This document shows, in pieces, positions 5,213 to 8,358 of a stretch of DNA of 8,358 bases. Numbering within the stretch: the first letter of the stretch is position 1; the number at the start of each line of letters is the position of its first letter. Under the pieces are notes generated by a model. That model ran no database searches, had not been told where the DNA came from, and saw only the letters and a list, made by a program, of their open reading frames with translations. The stretch comes from CAISIP01 sp041581405 (GTDB lineage Bacteria; Pseudomonadota; Gammaproteobacteria; Burkholderiales; Burkholderiaceae_C), in assembly GCA_041581405.1 (NCBI GenBank), contig JBFIDI010000249.1, forward strand, positions 1 through 8,358. Reading direction: 5' to 3'. The position numbers were made by a program, and so were the translations under genes.

Positions 5213-6252
5213 CAGGCCGCCAGGCCAGCCAGGCGCGGATGGGACAACACCGCGCCATTGACCAGGTTCGGCGGCCGACGGCCGGCCGCCAGCAGGCCCA
5301 CGGCGGCCGCGCAACTGCGGTTGGCCTTGCTGTTGAGCTCGTCGGTGTAGGCCAGGTTGTGCGAGCCCAGGATCACGTTGTCCAGCCCGAACAGCGGGTT
5401 GTCGCTGGCGGGGGGTTCCTGCGCGAACACGTCGATGCCGGCGCCGCCGATGCGGCCGCTGCGCAAGGCGTCGACCAGCGCGGCTTCGTCGACCACCTCG
5501 CCGCGCGCGGTGTTGATCAGCACCGCATGGGGCTGCATGCGCGCCAGCGCCCGGGCGTCGATCAGTTCGCGCGTGGCATCGTTGAGCGGACAACACAGCG
5601 CGACGAAGTCCGACTCGGCCAGCAATCGGTCGAGCGCGACCGGTTCGACGTTCAGGCCGGCATACCGCGCCGGATTCACGCGCGGCGTCGTGCCCAGGTG
5701 GCGCATCTCCCATGGCAAGGCCAGGCGCAGCAGCTCGAGCCCGATGTTGCCCAGGCCGACCACGCCCAGCGTGCGGCCGGTCAGGCCGCGGCCGACCTCG
5801 TTCCAGCGTTGCGACCAGCGGCCTTCGCGCGTGGCCCGGTCGCGGGGCAGCAGCCGGTGGGAAAACGCCAGCATCATCGCCATGATCGACGAGGCCACGG
5901 GTCGCGCCACCGCGTCCGGCGTCGTGCACACCATGACACCGGCGCCGGTGCATGCGTCCACCGCGACATGGTCGAAACCCACGCCGTTGCGGGCCAGCAG
6001 GCGCAGGCGCAGCGTGCCCGCCGCCTGCGGGTCGAACAAGGACGCATCGACCGGATTGCGCTTGATCATCAAGGCGTCGTAGCGGCACAGGTCGGCCCGG
6101 GTGATCGGCGCCTGCGCGGGTTGCTCCAGCATCTCGATGACCAGTCCGTCGACGGCCTGCAGCGCGGCCATCGCCTGCGGGTCCATCGTGCTGCTGCCGT
6201 CCTGGGCCAGGAAGTCCCGGCTGATGCCCAGGCGCAAGGTCCCGTCGCTCAT
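5212..6252 (-). CDS. D-2-hydroxyacid dehydrogenase (phosphoglycerate dehydrogenase-like)
   Basis: A 346-residue cytosolic oxidoreductase that interconverts 2-hydroxy and 2-keto acids with a nicotinamide cofactor. The Rossmann motif GLGNIG is at 166-171. The catalytic triad is present: Arg250 in NTARGEVVDEAAL, Glu279 in IDVFAQEPP and His298 in LGSHNLAYTDE. Substrate-domain sequences LARNGVGFDHVAVDA (86-100) and VARPVASSIMAMMLA (115-129) are typical. The position at the end of the second Rossmann strand, usually Asp for NAD, is Thr189 followed by Pro190 and Arg191 (HLGTTPRV), which hints at NADP preference. The start at 6252 is supported by GGAGGG seven bases upstream. The Bug solute-binding protein gene lies 52 bases upstream on the same strand, so the two probably form an operon for uptake and oxidation or reduction of one hydroxy or keto acid. 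The true substrate cannot be told from sequence. Confidence 0.92.
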   Translation of the reverse strand: MSDGTLRLGISRDFLAQDGSSTMDPQAMAALQAVDGLVIEMLEQPAQAPITRADLCRYDALMIKRNPVDASLFDPQAAGTLRLRLLARNGVGFDHVAVDACTGAGVMVCTTPDAVARPVASSIMAMMLAFSHRLLPRDRATREGRWSQRWNEVGRGLTGRTLGVVGLGNIGLELLRLALPWEMRHLGTTPRVNPARYAGLNVEPVALDRLLAESDFVALCCPLNDATRELIDARALARMQPHAVLINTARGEVVDEAALVDALRSGRIGGAGIDVFAQEPPASDNPLFGLDNVILGSHNLAYTDELNSKANRSCAAAVGLLAAGRRPPNLVNGAVLSHPRLAGLAA

Positions 6253-6259
6253 GCGGCTG

Positions 6260-6265
6260 CCCTCC
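6260..6265 (-). promoter_or_regulatory. Strong ribosome binding site GGAGGG for the dehydrogenase gene
   Basis: Read on the minus strand GGAGGG lies seven bases before the ATG at 6252. It fixes the start and is the best Shine-Dalgarno in the window. It sits in the 52-base gap after the Bug gene, where I see no terminator with a T-run. Confidence 0.7.
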
Positions 6266-6304
6266 GCATTGCGGGACCGTTCGCCTTCGGAGCGGCCCGG
6301 CGGC

Positions 6305-7279
6305 TCACAGCGCGACCTTGGCGGTGCGCGCCACCTTGGTCCATTTCTCGATCTCGGCCGCCTGGAACTGCTTCAGGTCGGCCGGGCTGCCGCCCACCGG
6401 CTCCGTGCCCTGGGCCTGCAGCTTCTCGCGGACGTCGGGCATCCGGATGACCTCGTCCAGCGCCTGGTTGAGCCTGGCGATCGCGTCGGCCGGCGTGCCC
6501 TTGGGCGCGAAGAACGCGAACCAGGCGACCGACTCGAAACCCTTGTAGCCCGACTCGTCGATGGTCGGCACGTCGGGCAGCTCGGGGCTGCGCTTGAGGG
6601 TCGTGACGCCGAGTGCGCGCAACTTGCCCGACTTGATATGCGGGATGGCCGGCGGCAGGTTGCCGCAGAACATCTGCACCTGGCCCGCGATCACGGCCTG
6701 CACCGCCGGTGTCGCGCCCTTGTAGGGCACGTGCAGCAGGTCGATGCCGGCCAGCATCTTCAGGTATTCGCCCGACAGGTGGGCCGAACTGCCGTTGCCG
6801 CCCGAGGCGAACGAATATTTGCCCGGCTCCTTCTTGGCCAGCGCGACGAATTCGGCCAGATTGGAGGCGGGAATGGACGGATGGATGACACAGACGTTGG
6901 GCGTCTTGTTGATCAGGATCACGGGTTCGAAGTCCTTGATCGGGTCGTAGGCCAGCTTCTCGTAGACCGCCGCGTTGATGCCGTGCGAGCCGGCGGTGCC
7001 GATGATGAAGTGGTAACCGTCGGGCGCGGCGTTCTTGCCCGCGACGCTGCCGATGATGCCGCCGGCTCCGGTCTTGTTGTCGATGACGAAACTCTGGCCG
7101 AGTTTTTCCTGCAGCTTCTGGCCCAGCAGCCGTCCGGCGAGGTCGGCGCCATCACCGGGCGCGCCGGGAACGATCACCTGCACCGGCTTGGTCGGCCAGG
7201 CCTGGGCATGCATCGGCAGGTGCACGAACGTGGCCAGCGCGGTGCAACTGGCGGCAACAATGGAGGCGAGCGATTTCAT
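6305..7279 (-). CDS. Bug-family tripartite tricarboxylate transporter substrate-binding protein
   Basis: A 324-residue periplasmic solute-binding protein of the TctC/Bug family, which captures carboxylates or similar small ligands for TctAB-type permeases or acts in sensing. Residues 1-27 form a signal peptide ending HAQA before WPTKP. Family signatures follow: PVQVIVPGAPGDGADLAGRLL (32-52), FVIDNKTGAGGIIGSVAGKNAAPDGYHF (64-91), YDPIKDFEPV (111-120), YSFASGGNGSSAHLSGEYLK (155-174), HVPYKGATPAVQAVIAGQVQ (183-202), KLRALGVTT (219-227) and FAPKGTP (257-263). Length is normal. Cys12 is not in a convincing lipobox, so a free periplasmic protein is expected. No permease gene is in the window, common for these orphan proteins. 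It leads an apparent operon with the D-2-hydroxyacid dehydrogenase, so a hydroxy or sugar acid ligand is an attractive guess. The ATG at 7279 starts the signal peptide; AAAGG about six bases upstream may serve as ribosome binding site. Confidence 0.95.
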   Translation of the reverse strand: MKSLASIVAASCTALATFVHLPMHAQAWPTKPVQVIVPGAPGDGADLAGRLLGQKLQEKLGQSFVIDNKTGAGGIIGSVAGKNAAPDGYHFIIGTAGSHGINAAVYEKLAYDPIKDFEPVILINKTPNVCVIHPSIPASNLAEFVALAKKEPGKYSFASGGNGSSAHLSGEYLKMLAGIDLLHVPYKGATPAVQAVIAGQVQMFCGNLPPAIPHIKSGKLRALGVTTLKRSPELPDVPTIDESGYKGFESVAWFAFFAPKGTPADAIARLNQALDEVIRMPDVREKLQAQGTEPVGGSPADLKQFQAAEIEKWTKVARTAKVAL

Positions 7280-7287
7280 GGGAGGCC

Positions 7288-7301
7288 TTTTAGATCAAAA
7301 A
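7288..7301. promoter_or_regulatory. AT-rich dyad around GATC near the Bug gene start
   Basis: TTTTAGATCAAAAA is symmetric at 12 of 14 positions and lies 9-22 bases upstream of the Bug start codon, inside the predicted mRNA leader and next to its ribosome-binding region. A repressor bound here would block expression. It contains the first of two GATCAAA copies. Confidence 0.4.
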
Positions 7302-7351
7302 TGTCGTTTATGGAAATACCAGCGCGGTTTATACGCCGATTTATGATCAAA
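7293..7351 (+). repeat. Pair of GATCAAA direct repeats, 52 bp apart
   Basis: GATCAAA occurs at 7293-7299 and 7345-7351. The spacing of 52 bp is close to five helical turns, so two bound proteins would lie on the same face of DNA. The second copy lies in the -35/-10 spacer of the minus-strand promoter and touches its -35; the first lies in the leader. This is the usual geometry for repression by looping, but the repeat is short and could be chance in AT-rich DNA. Confidence 0.4.
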
Positions 7352-7356
7352 TTCAA
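7328..7356 (-). promoter_or_regulatory. Sigma-70-type promoter for the Bug/dehydrogenase operon
   Basis: On the minus strand TTGAAT (7356-7351, 4 of 6 to consensus), a 17-base spacer and TATAAA (7333-7328, 5 of 6) form the best promoter in the window. Transcription would start near 7321, giving a leader of about 42 bases before the ATG at 7279. Confidence 0.6.
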
Positions 7357-7392
7357 TCGGTTTCAGCGTCGAAAATGGCGCTGCCCGCATCT

Positions 7393-7416
7393 CTCCGGCC
7401 TCGAGGTCGGCCGGAG
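7393..7416 (+). promoter_or_regulatory. 8-bp-arm inverted repeat upstream of the dehydratase gene
   Basis: CTCCGGCC (7393-7400) and GGCCGGAG (7409-7416) are perfect inverted copies around eight bases. The repeat ends 13 bases before the AAGGAG ribosome-binding site. It may be an operator, or a leader hairpin in the mRNA. No T-run follows, so it is not an evident terminator. Confidence 0.45.
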
Positions 7417-7429
7417 GCACCATCGCCGA

Positions 7430-7435
7430 AAGGAG
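7430..7435 (+). promoter_or_regulatory. Ribosome binding site AAGGAG for the dehydratase gene
   Basis: AAGGAG lies ten bases before the ATG at 7446, slightly long spacing but a strong match, and supports that start. Confidence 0.6.
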
Positions 7436-7445
7436 CCCGCACGCC

Positions 7446-8358
7446 ATGCTTTCACCGTCCACAGCCCGTTACAAGGGTGTTTTCCCGGTCGTTCCCACCA
7501 TCTTCGACGCCGATGGCGACATCGACCTGCCCGGGCAGTTGCGGTGTGTCGACTTCATGATCGACGCCGGCTCCAACGGCCTGTGCATCCTGGCCAATTT
7601 CTCCGAGCAGTTCTCGTTGTCGGACGACGAGCGCGAGACGCTGACCACCGCCATCCTCGACCATGTCGCCGGCCGGGTGCCGGTGATCGTGACGACGACG
7701 CACTACGGCACGCGGGTGTGCGCCGAACGCAGCCGGCGCGCCCAGCAGGCCGGCGCCAGCATGGTCATGGTGATGCCGCCCTACCACGGTGCGACGATCC
7801 GCGTCGGCGAGGCCGGCATCCGCGCCTTCTTCGAGGCGGTATCGAACGCCATCGACATTCCGATCATGATCCAGGACGCGCCGGTCAGCGGCACGGCCTT
7901 GCCGGTGACGCTGCTGGCGCAGATGGCGCGCGAGATCCGCAACGTCGCGTATTTCAAGATCGAGACGCCGCAGGCCGCGTCCAAGCTGCGCGAACTCATT
8001 GCCGCCGGCGGCGACGCGATCGAAGGCCCGTGGGACGGCGAGGAGGCGATCACGCTGCTGGCGGACCTCGATGCCGGTGCCACCGGCGCCATGACCGGTG
8101 GCGGCTATCCGGACGGCATCCGGCAGATCCTCGACCCCTACATGGCGGGCGACCGCGAGGAAGCGGTGCGCCAGTACCAGCGCTGGTTGCCGCTGATCAA
8201 CTACGAGAACCGCCAGGGCGGCATCCTGAGCTGCAAGGCCTTGATGCGCGAGGGCGGCATCATCGGCTGCGAGGCCGGACGCCACCCGTTCGCGGCCATG
8301 CATCCGGCCGTGCGCGCCGGCCTGATCGAGGCCGCGCGCAGGCTCGATCCCCTGGTGC
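7446..8358 (+). CDS. Dihydrodipicolinate synthase-family protein, probable L-2-keto-3-deoxyarabonate dehydratase (3' end just outside window)
   Basis: 304 residues are visible, nearly the whole protein (family about 305-310). It is a class I aldolase-fold (beta/alpha)8 barrel. The Schiff-base lysine is Lys171 in VAYFKIETPQAASKLREL. Characteristic segments are FPVVPTIFDADGDIDL (13-28), DFMIDAGSNGLCILANFSEQFSLSDDE (36-62), VIVTTTHYGTRVCA (80-93), VMVMPPYHGAT (107-117), IPIMIQDAPVSGTAL (138-152), EGPWDGEEAITLLADLDAGATGAMTGGGYPDGI (193-225) and LPLINYENRQGGILSCKALMREGGII (248-273). From memory these match the Azospirillum brasilense L-2-keto-3-deoxyarabonate dehydratase closely. That enzyme makes alpha-ketoglutaric semialdehyde in non-phosphorylative L-arabinose breakdown. 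The DapA active-site Tyr is replaced by Gln143 and the TTG carboxylate loop by NFSEQ (51-55), so it is not a lysine-biosynthesis enzyme. The start at 7446 is supported by AAGGAG. It is divergent from the Bug gene. Confidence 0.9.
   Translation, partial: MLSPSTARYKGVFPVVPTIFDADGDIDLPGQLRCVDFMIDAGSNGLCILANFSEQFSLSDDERETLTTAILDHVAGRVPVIVTTTHYGTRVCAERSRRAQQAGASMVMVMPPYHGATIRVGEAGIRAFFEAVSNAIDIPIMIQDAPVSGTALPVTLLAQMAREIRNVAYFKIETPQAASKLRELIAAGGDAIEGPWDGEEAITLLADLDAGATGAMTGGGYPDGIRQILDPYMAGDREEAVRQYQRWLPLINYENRQGGILSCKALMREGGIIGCEAGRHPFAAMHPAVRAGLIEAARRLDPLV

Larger units (their letters stand above)
7280..7445. promoter_or_regulatory. Divergent AT-rich regulatory region between Bug gene and keto-deoxypentonate dehydratase gene
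   Basis: This 166-bp spacer is markedly more AT-rich (about 7288-7377) than everything around it. It contains a minus-strand promoter, two GATCAAA repeats, a TTTT-GATC-AAAA dyad and, nearer the plus-strand gene, a GC-rich inverted repeat. For the plus-strand gene the only -10-like hexamer I see is TATGAT (7342-7347), with no fitting -35, so an activator may be needed. Confidence 0.6.

Noticed and set aside
5270..5290. Inverted repeat GGCGGCCG/CGGCCGCC near the 3' end of the dehydrogenase gene
   Set aside because: It lies within coding sequence for residues about 322-328 and such GC-only palindromes arise easily here; no T-run follows.
4442..6088. 548-residue minus-strand frame across the regulator and dehydrogenase genes
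   Set aside because: It is antisense to the regulator and an alternative frame of the dehydrogenase, both of which have complete motifs.
7241..7255. Possible lipoprotein Cys in the Bug signal peptide (Cys12)
   Set aside because: The residues before it (Ala-Ala-Ser) do not make a good lipobox, and the HAQA signal peptidase I site at 24-27 fits better.
7452..8303. 283-residue minus-strand frame opposite the dehydratase gene
   Set aside because: Antisense shadow of a well-matched enzyme; composition is His/Arg/Ala-rich with no domain.

Overview
The window is high-GC DNA with the gene content of a betaproteobacterium, most likely Burkholderiales (Bordetella/Achromobacter-like). The strongest pointer is a Bug-type solute-binding protein (tripartite tricarboxylate transporter family), a family greatly expanded in that order. 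Third positions rich in G/C, often missing Shine-Dalgarno sequences and an FCD-type GntR regulator fit too. This placement is inference; there is no rRNA or other phylogenetic marker. No tRNA, insertion sequence, CRISPR array or integrase is visible, and every stretch over 300 bases is coding.

Left block (1-2575, minus strand): a biotin-dependent acyl-CoA carboxylase, with the carboxyltransferase gene first and the biotin carboxylase (alpha) gene second, overlapping by ATGA. The alpha gene runs off the left edge. The carboxyltransferase resembles the geranyl-CoA/3-methylcrotonyl-CoA branch and has Gly where methylcrotonyl enzymes have a pocket Phe, which suggests a bulky branched acyl-CoA substrate.

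Middle block (2710-5173, plus strand, divergent from the carboxylase): a thiolase-fold protein without the usual nucleophilic Cys, a Zn-ribbon/OB-fold DUF35 protein, then a GntR/FCD regulator. Thiolase-fold/DUF35 pairs are known from the steroid side-chain retro-aldolase Ltp2-ChsH2. Beside a carboxylase, the pair may cleave a carbon-carbon bond in a branched acyl-CoA. The regulator has a perfect 7-bp inverted repeat just ahead of its start codon and shares an identical 11-base promoter-like element, at almost the same distance from the start codon, with the carboxylase operon.

Right block (5212-8358): a minus-strand pair (Bug solute-binding protein, then a D-2-hydroxyacid dehydrogenase) divergent from a plus-strand gene that closely resembles L-2-keto-3-deoxyarabonate dehydratase of the non-phosphorylative pentose pathway. 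The 166-bp spacer between them is AT-rich and holds a good sigma-70-type promoter for the Bug gene, two GATCAAA repeats 52 bp apart and an 8-bp-arm inverted repeat. A GC hairpin sits between the convergent regulator and dehydrogenase genes.

Taken together this looks like two adjoining catabolic modules: an acyl-CoA carboxylation and C-C cleavage module with its regulator, and a sugar-acid or hydroxyacid uptake and oxidation module. The most interesting part is the thiolase-like/DUF35 pair facing a geranyl-CoA-carboxylase-like enzyme.
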